The notes: generated by a model from the sequence alone, not told the origin. DNA of 64,000 nucleotides from Tachypleus tridentatus (GCF_004210375.1 NC_134825.1:1-64000); one strand, 5' to 3'; shown: positions 20,403 to 55,603, counted from the stretch's first letter. Numbers and translations: made by a program.

Positions 20403-23400
20403 ATGGGTGGTGCTTCTAGTACTCGTAGAGTAACAGTTGTAAACGATGATGCTAGTGGTGTGATAAAGGTATACAATAAATATTATTATTCAATCAGTTT
20501 GTGTTGTATCTGAACTTATCTCAGAGGCATGTTCATGCTAATTAATTATCACTATCGCTGTATAATCAGTATTCCAGTGTCATATATACTGTAGTCCAAA
20601 TACTGGGCTAGTACTATTAGTAATTGGTACTATTATTAGTATACTAATATTAGTTTGTGTAGTTTTAACGTTGTAAGCAGCAGTGGAATTGAATGGGACA
20701 GAGGCCTAACCTATTTCAACTAATTTTATTGTCTTGGCTTTTCTCTCGTAGTCTCTTTGTAAGTCCAATACTGTAATAAAGTAATATTGAATATCGGTAC
20801 TAGAACGTGAGAAGTAAAACTGATTGAAATTCTACGTTTGAAATAATAAACTGTGTAGCTACTTGCAAAGTATAAATAAGAAGAAATTGGAGGGACGCAG
20901 ATTACGATTAGAAGTAAAGCTTTTTTTTTTTTTAATTAAGCACAAAGCTACACAATGAGCTATCTGTGCTCTGCCCATAATGGATATCGAAACCTGGTTT
21001 ATAGCGTTGTAAGTCCGCAGACATACCGCTGAGCCACTGGGGGACAGAAGTAAAGGACGTGAAATATGGGTAGTTAATGTGAAAGTTATTTTCCTTAAGA
21101 GAAAGGCAATGATGCAAGGTTAGCAAAAAATTGAGAATCCATAATGATAGTTCAAGTACAAATTAAGGGTATGGAGACAGGTTCACTTAACATTCATGTA
21201 TCAGTCTAATAAATGTAAACTATTGGTTGCTTATAGTGAAAAGTGAAATCATGTAGTTATTTTGTCACAATTTATGTGTAATGACGAATGCAGGAGGAAC
21301 AGAAGTTAAATGTTTTTTAACTTAAGTCATAGATCCTTTATATAAGTTGAGATAGTTTAATGTCAGTTTATGTAACTTGTAATGATAGAAGACTGTATGA
21401 TTGTAACTCATATTGGTTGTCATAACATGTAGTCTTTTTTAAAATATACCCTGTTTTTAACAAAATAGATCAATATTCTATGTTGATGTTAACAGAACAA
21501 AATTTACTTACCAGGTGCTAAATTACAGGATATTATAGAATGTGTTTAGTGCTAATTTCTTGAATCAAGGAATATTCTGAGTTATAGTGTGTTTTAGTAG
21601 TGAAGGATGTTAAAAACTATAAATGCAAATAGGTGCTCAGTAGTATAAAAAACTATCAAAGGTTTAGCCCAAGTGTGTGAGAAATTAAAATAATTTAATC
21701 TGGTGTCATTTTCGAATTTCACCTGCAATAATAATACATATAAAGTGTTTCTTTTATATTCATATATATGTATGATATAGTTTCACAACAAATAAAGTAG
21801 CAAACAGATTTATAATATCTAGTTTAAATATATAAACAAACATTTGTGTATACCTTATAAGCCTAGATGTTGTAATGACCTACTTTATAGGATCTGTGTC
21901 TTAAATGAGAGATTACTAGTGATGTGCTTTGGGCACCAGGTCTACTGGCTGAAATTATAGGATATGTTTCATGGTAACAGTGAATTATTCAGAAGATGGG
22001 TGCCACTTAACATATTTGGCAATAAATTGTTTTGGGAACCTTTTATGATAATATTTATTAAGTTTGCACTGTGGTGAATCTAGAGAAATTTGATTTAAGA
22101 GTGTAAGAAGTTTAAAAGTTTTAAAGATACATCAGTTAGGTTAAAAGATAAAAATAGTAAAATGATCAGTATGTTTATTTGTTATACATAGAACTGAAAA
22201 TGAGTTCACGATTAGTTTGAAATAGAAGAATGTGATAAAATGGGAATTATATAAATGTAGCCATATTTGGAGAGTTTGAATTGTTTTGAAATTTCAGATT
22301 ATGAATTATATAAATGTAGCCATATTTGGAGAGTTTGAATTGTTTTGAAATTTCAGATTATGAAATTATTTAATACTGACAGCTCTTTTAAGAAAGGGAG
22401 AAATATTTCATATAAAAGCTGGATTATAGCTTTTGACAGATTAAAAATGTAAAATTTTATTTGAAAGGTTGAATCTAGATACATTATTTCAACTAAAGTA
22501 AGAATGTTTTTAATTGGCAGTTGCTATAGGCCTTTTGATCAGAGTGATGAGGATTATTTGTTCTTACTTACATTGATACTGATATAATAATATGGAAGAT
22601 ATTAAGTTTAGGTAAATTAATTAAAATATTTTAAAAGTCACATAGTGAGGGAGAGAAATGAAGTTATTAAAGATGGGTTTTTATATCAAATGATAAGACA
22701 GCAAATCAGAGGATGCCATTTTAGATATATTGCTGGCCATTAATGAGTGTGTGTATGGTTCTAAGGGTTGAAACATTTGACAAAGAATGATCATTGCATA
22801 ATGAGGTTTAATTGTTTGTTACATGTTAACAAAAAACAGTGTTGGTTCTTAATTACCATAAAGTGACTTTAGAAGTTGTCAGATAAGGTGGATATTTAGT
22901 GAATCTATATATTGAGTTAAGTGATGTACAACAGACATGGGGAGTTTTTATAATAAATTCCTTTTAATTCAGAATAAATGTGCTCTGAAAATAAAAACTA
23001 GGTGGATCAAACAGAACAACAAGAGAACTCTCAGTCCTCATGTAAACTGCTGCTTCATTCACTGAATCAAAATTCAAAGTCAACCGCTATCATTCAAATA
23101 TTTATAAAACCTTTCCTTAAAGGCTATTAAAAATCTATGGATTTCAATCATTTGAAGGCAATCTATACCAAATTAATATTTAATTGTGTTCAGAGCAAGA
23201 TACCTACTTGGAGCAAAAGTAAATTTGAAGCTGGTATAGTTAGTAAACTATGCATTTATTACATCTTTACTTATCAAGATTAGAATACATGCCTTAATTA
23301 TTTAGGTATTCTAACCATTTGTGGATTTTTGGCCATAATCCCAATAATATCTTATAAAGTTTGGCCAGTTTAGTAGTTATTATTGGATACATTAAGCTAA

Positions 23401-26400
23401 CAAAGCAAAATAATGTGACATTGTTTATAAAAGTATAATAATAATAAATAAAAAAACAGAGAAATTTCAAGACTTAGACTTTTCCCCTGAATGTTTGTTT
23501 ATTGTTTATCTAAATTCTAAAGACTCTTTTATGTCTTCATTTTCACCAAATAAAAGTAAATCTTTAAAATTCACACATACATATCAACAATTGTAAAGAC
23601 AGTGTATTATACTTGTAGGGAATATTTGTAATATACAGTACTAAAAGTTATTACATCAGCTTTGAAGTAGTTGCAGTCCCTCATCTTTCCCACCATAATG
23701 TACACATTCCATGTTCATAATAGCTACATTAAATTGCATTGTTTATAATCTATACAATCCATGTGTGGAATAGGAACAGACAGTTACATTAAATCACATT
23801 GTCTATAACCTATACAATCCATGTATGCAACAGGAACAGACAGCTACATTAACCCTTTCACAACAGTTCAAAGTCCATGCCATTATGTTTGTTGTCTTGC
23901 ATTCCAAATTGTATTGAACTACAATATTATAAATTTATGTCAAGTTTTATATCAAATTGTAGAATATAATACAAACTTTAATGTTATATATGAGTTAATT
24001 TCTTAATTTAAAAGTATTAAAAAACATGTCTAAATATATATTTTAGTGAGTCATGTGATATGTTGAATGCAGTACTGTTTAAAATTAGATGTTTGTGATG
24101 TCAAAATACTAAGTCTATAATTTTGTACAAATTAGGAACTGAAATTACAAATATTAACAAGCTAAAATATAAAACAAGAACCTTGTATCTTTTTATTTGA
24201 CTGAGATATGGTGGTTACATTTGACTCTTTCAACTTTTTAAAATAGTCCCTCATATATATATATATATATATATATATTCTTACTACAATATGTGACATG
24301 ATTAACCAATTAATAGCTTAAAATGCACTTTGCAGTTTTTGCAGCCATTTTAATTTGTGAAAAGGCTAAAATGCTCTTTCAAACCAAGATTTTATGAAGG
24401 TAAGTTATGTTTGTAGTCTGCTTGAAGTTTCGTATTTTTTAAAATCTAAATAAATTCTAGTTACTAAGCTTAATAAATTATGGTGGAATTTTATGGTATC
24501 AGTATAGTTATTTACGATTATTTGGTTATCCAACTGTATATATAAAACCTAAAAAAAAAAAAAAAGTACGTTTGATATCCTCCACATGTGACATTTTAAA
24601 AGGTTTAGCAACTTATGTCCAGCAGCAATCAAGTTCAAAGATTGTAGTGAGAAGAGGTAATTATTTACTCCTAGATTTATTGTTCTATATCTTAAGACAA
24701 ATTTGTTTAATAATGCATTTGTAAATAGTAATAGTGTGTGTGTGTTTTCCTCTACCAAATACCAATACACTGAAGCACAGCCATGACAGGGAAGACTAAA
24801 GGTTGGTTGTATATTACGTGATATGTATCATGAGTGCATGTCAAATGCAAGTTATGCAGTGTCAACTAGATATCACCAGAGGTCAGCATATTAACAACTA
24901 ATTAAAATACAACATTATGAGATGTAATATACTCAGATTAAACATTTCTATTTTTGTGTTATAATATGTAGTAATGAAAAAATATAATTTATATTTATTT
25001 CCTAATATTTTTATAATGATTACAAGGTTGGTTAAGTGACAGACACTACATAGTAAGAGTATATAAGATAACATATAAAGTCTTACTGGAAAACAAATGT
25101 TTGAAATGTATTTAGGTTTTAGATATTACACAAATATTTGAGATTTTTGAGACAAAAAATAGTTTTTTTAATCATAACATGAAATCACTTTACACTCAGA
25201 CTAGTAATGAAACAGACTATTTTCACAAACAAATCTTTAGTAAAAATATTTCATTAAACAATCTGATTTTTTGTGGACAAAAACCTTGTAATCTTTACTA
25301 AAAGTCTACCAAATTTTGTGAAAATTCACGGACCTTATTAAAAGTTATAGTGCAAATGCTTAATGTGTGTAAATGTGTAGACAAATTTGTATATTTTATA
25401 CTGAGCCCATTGCAAAAGGGTTAAATCACATTGTTTATAACTTCCACATTCCATGTATTCAAAAGAAGTAGACAATTACACAAAATCACATTGTTAATAA
25501 CCTATACATTTCATGTACTCAAAAGGACCAGACAGTTACATTAAGTGACGTTTATAACCTACACATTCCATGTTATCAACAGGATCAGACATTTACATTG
25601 AATAATGTTGTTTATAACGTAGACATTCCATGTTATCATCAGAATCAGACAGTTACATTAAATCACATTGATTATAATTTACACATTCAATGTTTTTGGA
25701 AGTTGAAATTCACTGTGTTTGGAAAATTTTGCCATCAGGAAACATGCATCATTTTTATTTGATATGTCATAGATGTCTGATATTTTAAGGTACTCAGTTT
25801 GTTTCCATTCACAGATATCTGACTCAGTAGTCCACAGATTAAGAGGAGAGAAAGACAAAGAGAAGGAAGATGTGAAAAGTGGACCACAAAAAAAGAATGA
25901 AGAACATGGATCAGAACCTTCTTTGGTATATTAATTAAGTGGATTGTCCAAGAATGATTTGATATACTTTCCATGTATTTTTAAATATTTAATTCTGTTT
26001 GTCTTTACATTTTTTAAATTATTTATAGTATTGTATGGCACATACAAATGAAATGTTTGTGAACGTCCTTATGTTTATATCTTAAAGATAATGTATGATG
26101 TTACTAGGGAAATATTACTGATATTATTAGCATGTTGCCTACGTAGGTACTTAGAGAAATCACTTTAACCTTAGTAAATTAGTTGTAAGTTTTGTGTGTG
26201 GAAATAGATATAAGAAAGAAAATGCAAATATCCAACAGTTTCTTGTTTTTTGGTTATGAAGTATTTATTTTAAATTATTCAAGTGGTCTTCCATTTTATG
26301 CATCATGTTAAGTTTCTCCATTAGTTAAAATACTTTCTTAAACATCACTACACAGGAAAAGTGTACGATGTTTTTAGCATGTTACTGTGTCTTGTATAAG

Positions 26401-26809
26401 GGGTTAAAATACATGCTTATATATTTGTAAGTTTTGTCAAATTGTTGAATTGTTCAATTTAATGAATTTTAATTAAATAACTCTAATTAAAGGAACAAAA
26501 TAATTAGTATGTAATAGCGTGTGTAATCCAATACAGTTGAGTCACTAAATATTATATTTAGAAAATATTTAGTAAACTTTGCCTTATGAAAGAGAAAGGT
26601 GGTAAGTACATTGTGCTAATAAATCAGTGTTTTCTGTTTATCTTGACAGAAGTATATTAAATGACTAGACAAAGATTTTGTCTCTCTACCTATAATAAAT
26701 CTTTGTAGGCACCATTTTTTGATAACCTTCAATGGAGACAGCAGCGAGAGAAAGAACTACAACAAACTGAAAATTCTTGGAAACTACAAGTGGAAGAACT
26801 TGAAAACAT
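20403..26809 (+). CDS. CHCHD3: MICOS subunit MIC19 (CHCHD3/CHCHD6-like), N-terminal exons
   Basis: Three exons join in phase: 20403-20468 (MGGASSTRRVTVVNDDASGV then IK, donor GTATAC), 25815-25925 (ISDSVVHRLRGEKDKEKEDV and a charged tail) and 26709-26809 (APFFDNLQWRQQREKELQQT, helical, ends in phase 2 at donor GTAGGT). The MGG-STRRVT start and the following SDSVVHRL segment match the MIC19 family, where Gly2 is myristoylated and the protein helps hold mitochondrial cristae junctions. The charged third exon fits the family's coiled coil. The C-terminal twin CX9C (CHCH) domain was not found before the PRDM9-like copy 2 or the gap, so the gene is incomplete here. Its first intron carries a TTAA-flanked transposon. 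Confidence 0.7.
20927..21045 (-). mobile_element. tRNA-derived SINE, family B
   Basis: The minus strand reads CCCCCAGTGGCTCAGCGGTA, the A box, through GGTTTCGATATCC, the B box, to AGCTTTGTGCTTAATT and a short A-tract. It lies in the first intron of the MIC19-like gene. Confidence 0.85.
22245..22362. repeat. Perfect tandem duplication, 59-bp unit
   Basis: Two identical 59-bp copies start AATTATATAAATGTAGCCAT at 22245 and 22304, in the first intron of the MIC19-like gene. They are identical as far as I can compare, so the event is recent or an assembly stutter. Confidence 0.9.
23690..25695. repeat. ~65-bp minisatellite split by a transposon
   Basis: Units of the type ACATTCCATGT...CAGACAGTTACATTAAATCA then CATTGTTTATAACCTA occur at 23690-23852 and again at 25421-25695. 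The 1568-bp element between them sits exactly at the TTAA in the unit's ACATTAAATC. Confidence 0.85.
23853..25420. mobile_element. piggyBac-like non-autonomous element with TTAA target site
   Basis: The element starts CCCTTTCACAACAG and ends CCATTGCAAAAGGG, giving short terminal inverted repeats beginning CCCTTT. It is flanked by TTAA on both sides (23849-23852, 25421-25424). Removing it restores the minisatellite unit ACATTAAATCACATTG, so the insertion is exact. CCC ends and TTAA duplications are hallmarks of piggyBac transposons. No transposase frame is visible, so this 1.57-kb copy would depend on a partner. A short TA microsatellite lies inside at 24253-24278. Confidence 0.75.
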
Positions 26810-26822
26810 GTAGGTTCATATG

Positions 26823-27035
26823 GTGTTAACCACCACCTGCTGATAACTAATTTTCTATGACTTCACTGTTAACCACCTACATCTGCCAACTGTATATAAC
26901 ATGCTTTAGTGTTAACCATCACCATTTGATAACTAATTTCCTATGACTTCACTGTTAATGACCTACATATGACAACTGTAATTTTATATAACATGCTTCA
27001 GTATTAACAACCACAATCTGATAACTGTAACTTCA
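26823..27035. repeat. Degenerate tandem repeat, ~87-bp unit
   Basis: About 2.5 units of GTGTTAACCACCACCTGCTG, TAACTAATTTTCTATGACTT and CACTGTTAACCACCTACAT follow the third MIC19-like exon. Confidence 0.7.
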
Positions 27036-27039
27036 TATT

Positions 27040-29340
27040 TATTACTCACTGAATACCATACACTGACAGTATCTGACTCCAACTTCACACGACAATGAAG
27101 AACAAATTAAAATAATTTCACATAGTTTATCTTGTGTGCCAAACTAAGACATACATAATATGTTATATATAATACTTTACAACTGCATTAAAAGGATTGC
27201 CCAGCCCTCTATAGCCCTGAGGAGATAATTTTGTGAAATTACAAACATTGTTGTGGATGTATGTGTCAGCAAAACTGTAAGAGAACATTTATGAAGTATG
27301 AACAGTATAATTCTAAAGTGTAGATATCTGATGACTTAGTAACAAAATTCATTGGGCATATTCCCTCTGTCAGACATAATTGAAACAACAGGTGTAAAAC
27401 TGGAAAGAAAACTATAGATTCAGTAAGTTATTAGGATCTGAGTGCTAGAACCCACAATATTCCGAAATCCCATTACAACACACCATTTATAGCTGATTGT
27501 GGTCATAATAGTTTCTGCTGAAGACATACAAATATAAATCTGTCATCAACTAACTTTGATTTGTATCAAGAATTATGTCACTCCTCTCCCATCTTATTTT
27601 TTTTAATAATTCTAAAAATACATGATCTTGTAACAATATGATTTTATCGAGAATTATATTACTCATAATCCATCTTCTTTTTAATAACTTAAATAATACA
27701 TGATTTTGTAACTGTATACATTATTTTAGATTGTTTTTTCACAGTTCTGCTGGCTGGTTGTTGTAATATACATATATAATTAAAAGGTTGAGGTTTCATT
27801 TTTCAAATTAACTCTTCCAGATGGTTCAAAAAATGTCCTATAGGGTAACACATGGGTATGACATTCCAAGATAACACCATTACTTTAAAATAATGTTGAT
27901 ATGTAATATGTAGCAGGAAGTCAAACAACACATCAAACAATAATTCTTAAATTAATATAATTACATTAACAATTTTTACTACCTGAAGTGTCACATAAAC
28001 TAAAACATCTAGACTTGTCAGTTTATTCTGTATTATTTTTTATTGAAATCTAACATTAAACTGTAATATTATTTCTGTTAACATGTTAAAGCCTTGAACA
28101 CTTAATATTATGTAATTGATTTTTAAAGTAGCTTTCAAAACAACCAGATTCTTGGAGAAAACATTATATAATCCTAACTTGTTCATTGTCTTGTAATGCT
28201 GTTGAATATAGTAAAGACAGAAGGAATTTGCAACCAAAATAATTTTATCTTTTTTTTTTCCACAATCCTGCCAAATTATAATCTGTTTAGGTATAAAAGT
28301 ATTCATAGCTGACATGTTTGTAATTTTTTTAATATCAGATTTTTTGGTTCATTGTTGTGTTTAACCAAGTATTGCTTTTCAGAAATCCAGTGATCTTCTC
28401 TCAGGTTTTCATAATTCAAGACATTTCATCTTTACACACAGAGTGATGCCTGTACTTCATGTCTAACACATGAATGTATCAATTTAACTAACTGAGCAAC
28501 AAACTTGTGGAATTAGTTTTTATAATGTTTCATATTCTGCTAATACAATAAATATAAATATAGAATAGTAAATTAGAATTTTGTATGTTGATTTTATTTG
28601 TTGGTTGGTTTGTAAAAATAGTATAATTTTTTATTTTTTTTTAGTTTAGTCTAATATATTTTATTTAACTTCTAACATTTATCTTCATTCAAATTTTCTT
28701 TGGGCATTCTTTTTCTCTCTCTAGCAAAGGAGAAAATTCTTGTATATCATTCTATATCAGTTTGTAATATTTCTCATTTTACCAAATGTTACAGTAACAT
28801 TTCTCACAGGAACTTGGTAGTGTTTAATCTTTTGATAGACACAAACTGGTCCAACTTGTAAAAAGTTTGGATAAAAAAATTGCAAGCCTTAAAATTATTT
28901 CTCCAATATTCAAACCTAGGAGCCAACTTAATTAGTTTATTGAACTGATAACTTATACAGCACACACAATTATGTGAAATTAACTACCTTTGATTTTACC
29001 TATAGAGTAAACAGCTGATGTGTCATAACTAAGACGTGAATTAACCATTGATGTTAAGATTTTACTTTCTTCAAATGGTAGAAAAAACAATAACCAATCA
29101 GACACTACATTTTATAGCCAACAAAAGTAAAGAATATGATTTTATTTAGTACCAGAGTTGCTCCTTGGTATAAAGTAACAGCAATAACCTTGGGTAAAGA
29201 TCCAATCTAGCAAATGTAATGGGGAATTTCAGTCAACGATTACGATTTTGTGTGCCACCAATACCAAATGTGGTGCATGCGTATACCTGATTCGATTTTA
29301 TTACTGATCAGGATCTCTATTAACCTACACTCAAACCTAA
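27040..29340. other. Unassigned AT-rich sequence
   Basis: Nothing recognised on either strand. The CHCH-domain exon expected for the MIC19-like gene was looked for here and not seen. Confidence 0.5.
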
Positions 29341-29344
29341 TTAT

Positions 29345-29590
29345 ATGCCGAAAGTAGCGCATCGTCCGTTTTATATGCGCATTTGTGGCTGGAACAATGT
29401 TAAAAAGACGAACTTGCTTGTTGCAGCGAAAGGCGCTGTCATTTCGTATAGATCTACACCGCTATGGTGGAGATATTGGCGTGACATAAATAGAGCTATT
29501 CGTCTTTATATAGTAGGTAATCAATTAGAACCATTTAAACTCGACACTAATATTGGTATTGAAGTATTAACACAGGTCAGCAAATTGTGA
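29345..29590 (+). CDS. Unidentified 81-residue open frame, CpG-richer than its surroundings
   Basis: The frame begins MPKVAHRPFYMRICGWNNVK and continues with TPLWWRYWRDINRAIRLYIV, ending at TGA just before a minus-strand SINE. It is rich in Trp, Arg and Ile and has no signal peptide I can see. CAG|GTCAGC near 29575 could be a splice donor, in which case it is an exon. The stretch keeps several CpG dinucleotides while its flanks are AT-rich. I do not recognise the protein. It could also be chance or part of an old repeat. Confidence 0.25.
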   Translation: MPKVAHRPFYMRICGWNNVKKTNLLVAAKGAVISYRSTPLWWRYWRDINRAIRLYIVGNQLEPFKLDTNIGIEVLTQVSKL

Positions 29591-29610
29591 CCAAAAGAGC
29601 TTCGTTTATG

Positions 29611-29828
29611 ATATTCGCATAAAGCCACTGGAGGGCTATCTGCCTCTAATGAAGAAGTAATAGACAAGAAGGAAAACAACTAGCCACCTTAACCCGCAGC
29701 CAACTCTTAAACTACTATTTACCAATGAATAGTAAAATTGAACATCAATTTATAACGCCCACATGGTGATGAGATTCAAAGCCGCAAATTGTAAATCGAG
29801 CGCTCTAACCAACAGAACATGGAAGCCA
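29611..29828 (-). mobile_element. tRNA-derived SINE, family A (diverged)
   Basis: The reverse strand reads TTGGTTAGAGCGCTCGATTT, a B-box-like TTTGAATCTCATC, then GGGCGTTATAAATTGATG, AAGAGTTGGCTGCGGGTTAA and GCAGATAGCCCTCCAGTGGC. The order matches family A but the head differs. Confidence 0.7.
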
Positions 29829-30518
29829 GTAAAGTGACGTTGGTTTGCTATGAAAACTACAGCAACAGTAAAATAAACAATTAATATCCAAGAACATCAT
29901 CACAAAAGACTAAATATATATTGTAATATCATAAGCGTATTTCCCGTGTTTAAAATTATTATCCTATATGAAATTAAACTAGAAAATTCCCATTCATATT
30001 TCTTTGATATTCATAAAATGCAACCAAGTGCCTAACATTTTTTTATTTCTTTTTCGTTTGGCTATAATTTTGAGTTTTTAAAAACTTTTGTAAAAGTCCT
30101 TCTCAGTATACAGTCAAACATATGTTGAAAATAATGAAATTAATTATTGACCGTTATAACGCTATTGCCATTAAGCCTTTTTTATTAGTTAGATACAAAA
30201 ACGATATTTCAATTTAAAAAGGCTATCACAACGATCAGTTACTTGTGCTAAATGACTAACTTTAATGAAATGAGAGTTAACTGAAGAAAACAAATGCTCT
30301 ACTAACTTAATGAAAGTAAATCTCGCAAATTTTCTAAATTAGTTCATTTAAATTGCATAACTAGGATAGAATATATACTTAACCGCAAATAATGTAAATA
30401 TTAAACATCTTATTTATTTCTACTTTTACACAAAATTGCTAAACGTACCCTGTGGCGAAAATAAAAAGTTATGTCCAGACGACAGATTGCGCGGTTAAGT
30501 CTTATTCAGAGTTTCACA

Positions 30519-46531
<16,013 letters not shown>

Positions 46532-47031
46532 NNNNNNNNNNNNNNNNNNNNNNNNNNNNNNNNNNNNNNNNNNNNNNNNNNNNNNNNNNNNNNNNNNNNN
46601 NNNNNNNNNNNNNNNNNNNNNNNNNNNNNNNNNNNNNNNNNNNNNNNNNNNNNNNNNNNNNNNNNNNNNNNNNNNNNNNNNNNNNNNNNNNNNNNNNNNN
46701 NNNNNNNNNNNNNNNNNNNNNNNNNNNNNNNNNNNNNNNNNNNNNNNNNNNNNNNNNNNNNNNNNNNNNNNNNNNNNNNNNNNNNNNNNNNNNNNNNNNN
46801 NNNNNNNNNNNNNNNNNNNNNNNNNNNNNNNNNNNNNNNNNNNNNNNNNNNNNNNNNNNNNNNNNNNNNNNNNNNNNNNNNNNNNNNNNNNNNNNNNNNN
46901 NNNNNNNNNNNNNNNNNNNNNNNNNNNNNNNNNNNNNNNNNNNNNNNNNNNNNNNNNNNNNNNNNNNNNNNNNNNNNNNNNNNNNNNNNNNNNNNNNNNN
47001 NNNNNNNNNNNNNNNNNNNNNNNNNNNNNNN
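46532..47031. other. Assembly gap, exactly 500 N
   Basis: 500 consecutive N begin inside a zinc-finger unit. A round length suggests a placeholder for a gap of unknown size. The sequence after it is unrelated to the region after the copy 1 array, so the join across it is unproven. Confidence 0.99.
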
Positions 47032-47212
47032 GATTTCATTGATTTTGTGGTTTTAGTTGTTATATAAACAGATATGAAAAGCAGAAAAATGGAACTGTAA
47101 AATAAATTATTTTATTCTTAACATGAAAATTTCTTAAACTAGTCAGGTTGACCCAGTAAGCTTCCGATATCCAGTAAAAATATTTTATTAAAATTTCTGT
47201 TTCATCTTTGTG

Positions 47213-47233
47213 TGTGTGTGTGTGTGTGTGTGC
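47213..47233. repeat. (TG)n microsatellite
   Basis: About ten TG dinucleotides follow the gap region. Confidence 0.9.
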
Positions 47234-47530
47234 AAAACTTGTAACATTTACTAAATGCCCATTAAGGGCCATAAAGTTTCATTTAGTAATTTCAGAACTA
47301 GTGTAAACATTACTATGTGAAACTTTACTGAAACTGTAAGTACAAATCACCACTGCCATTCAATTAGGGTTAATTAAGTCATAAGTCCCTTTAGTTACAT
47401 CTCACTGCAACTTTGAATAGATAACTCTGGCACTGTTGTATGTTCTCTGTTTAAATTAAATTAACAGTTTAAATGTATTTACTGGTTTAAGTAAGCTTTC
47501 TTCTGAACATCAGTTGTAATACATAAATAA

Positions 47531-53139
<5,609 letters not shown>

Positions 53140-53227
53140 ACTGAATTAGATGTATAGAGAACAACATATTAATGTTTTTAAACTTGAAAAATTTATACTT
53201 AAGCATGTAACAACAGAGAATGTAAAA

Positions 53228-53233
53228 AATAAA
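53228..53233 (+). terminator. Polyadenylation signal AATAAA of the R3HCC1L-like gene
   Basis: AATAAA lies 89 bp after the stop codon of the R3HCC1L-like gene. Confidence 0.6.
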
Positions 53234-53239
53234 GGTATT

Positions 53240-55100
53240 TTGAGTCAGTTTTAAGAAATCCAGTAATTTTATTCTCAAGACAATTTTGTGATCTGTTACT
53301 AATTAGTTAACAGACCCTTCAAGGAAAACTATTTTTCTGGTTTTATTTCCTTGTGCCTATTTATCTGTATATGATATTCATACAACCTCATATTAACAAA
53401 AAATATAAATTATATCATGTCAAAGTGCAGTCTTAGATATTTTGGTCATAATTTTTCAATAAATGACCCAAGGAAATGTTTGTTTCTGTGATTTTTTGAT
53501 CAAGTATATGAGTTGAACCTGGCAAAATAATAAAACAATGAGTCTTCTTACTTTATATTTCTTCTTTTTGACAGTAATTTCAAAAAAATTATTTAAGCTT
53601 CCTATATGAATATATGCAAGTGTCATAAGGAAATGTCTAATGTAGTAGAACTTGTAAAGAAATTTGCAGTGGTTGAATGTTTTAAAGACTGCTTACGTTA
53701 GATAGTATTTATAAATGTAAGTTTATTTTGTATGCCTGTTACAGTAGTCTGATAACTGCTTGTAATATGGTAATGATTATGAAAGTTTTTTTTTCTTTAT
53801 GAACAATCTATGTCTGGAAATTTAGGTGTATTTGAATGCTATGTTTGATTAAGTTTGTAAGACTTTTCTTTTTATCAAAGGTGTGACCTGAAACTGTATA
53901 TTAAATCACATTTAGAATCTTTTTTTTTTAAGTAGGATTATTTTTCTTTTTAAATGTATTTTATTTAGAGAAATCCTTTGGAAAAAAAAAATATTTATAA
54001 ACTATAGAAGTCGTCCACTTATATAACAGTCTTATATTTCTACCTTTAATCATTACTTGGACATACCCTGGTGGCTGACATGTCAGACTGTGAATTCTGT
54101 AAGTGTGAGTATTGTTGACTGCATGTCTTTCATCTAGTCTGTCAATTAAAAATTGGGATGACTATTGCAGAAATATAGCTCTTGTTTGTAGCTTTACAGG
54201 AATATTAGTGTTAGTTTATTTTTACATCACTTTTTAAATAAAATACTACCACTGTAAAGGTGGTTTGCAAGTGTCATCATTCCTCATATTTTTGGGTAAT
54301 ATTAAGTATTGATAAGAATAATCAAGTGAAATTTCAGATTTGAACCATTTTACATCACTTGAAAGTAATAAGAAATGATTGAAAACAGCTACCTTTTACT
54401 GACTTGTAATGAATTTATTAGTAATTTTTTATATATCACTTTGTAAGGAATAGTGAACGTAATTCAACCTTCATATGTTTTATTTAAAAGTGGAATGAGT
54501 TCATCAGATTCCCAGATATTGTAAAGTTTTCACACAGTATTTTGTAGACTCATATTTGACAAATAAAACGTACTTGCTTAGTGTGTGTAAGTGTTTTTAA
54601 ACGTTCAAGTCAAAAATTATTTCAAATTGAAAAAAAAGGAAAATAACACTTGACCATTGGGAGGAAGGACTGATTTGGTCAGTAAGAATGGTACATCATT
54701 AAATACTTTAATTTACCAATTAAATAAATAAATAGTGGTTTTCAAACGAAATTTTACCAAATTAAATGTGAAGTTTAATATGAATGTAACATACAAATGA
54801 ACTATTCTAGAAATTTGATTTGTTTCTAAAAGGAGCATCTGTGATAAAAAAAGTATATATTTACATACAGATTATCTAGTAATGAATTCACAGATATATT
54901 TAAAAGATTGGTAAATTTATTCATAGATTTTTTCTATACAATTTTAAGTAAAACAGTGTGTAGGAACCCTTCAACTTTTATTATTTACAACTTTGAAAGA
55001 TTTAAAGTTACTTCATTTTGATAGGTGCAAGAAATGGTTTTGATAGATAAAACACGATTTCTTACTTTATCCAATAATAATAATTACGTAAGAACCTTCA
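53240..55100. other. Intergenic AT-rich sequence with a degraded SINE
   Basis: No gene seen. A degraded, internally deleted family A SINE lies at about 54056-54205 (CATACCCTGGTGGCTGACAT to TTGTAGCTTTACAGG). Confidence 0.5.
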
Positions 55101-55119
55101 ATACGTTTCTTGTCATTAG

Positions 55120-55240
55120 TGGCTCAGTTTGAAGACTTACAATGCTAAAAAAAAATGCGCTTCGATTCCTGTGGTGAGCTCAACACGAATAGCTCGTTGC
55201 GGAGCTTTCAACAAAAGAAATACACAAACTAGTATTAAAT
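55120..55240 (+). mobile_element. tRNA-derived SINE, family B
   Basis: GTGGCTCAGTTTGAAGACTT, then GCGCTTCGATTCCTGTGG (B-box region) and GAATAGCTCGTTGCGGAGCT. This is the only clear plus-strand family B copy in the window. Confidence 0.75.
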
Positions 55241-55603
55241 CATGTAGCACCGGCATAGCCTTAACACTTAGCTTTTCCGGATTTCACACACATTTTCCTG
55301 ATTTGGAGAACATTGAGAAAACTGTTGTCTCTGGTGATTAGGTAGTAAAGTGGAAGATGTTTAAATTTTGAGATTGTAATATTGCTGCAGACAGAGCCTA
55401 TCGTGTAAATCTGCACTAAAATATGGCAATTTGTGTTCAGAAACGTATAATCGTCAAAGTCAACTGACTTCTCCATATTGTTATACTGATTTTGTGAAAT
55501 TAAAGGAACAGCCCTTTTTTTTCAGGGTGTGATCGTAAGATTGAGCAGATAATTTCAAGGCCTGATTGGAAATAACTTTGAGACACCATGTTGCATTTCA
55601 ATG

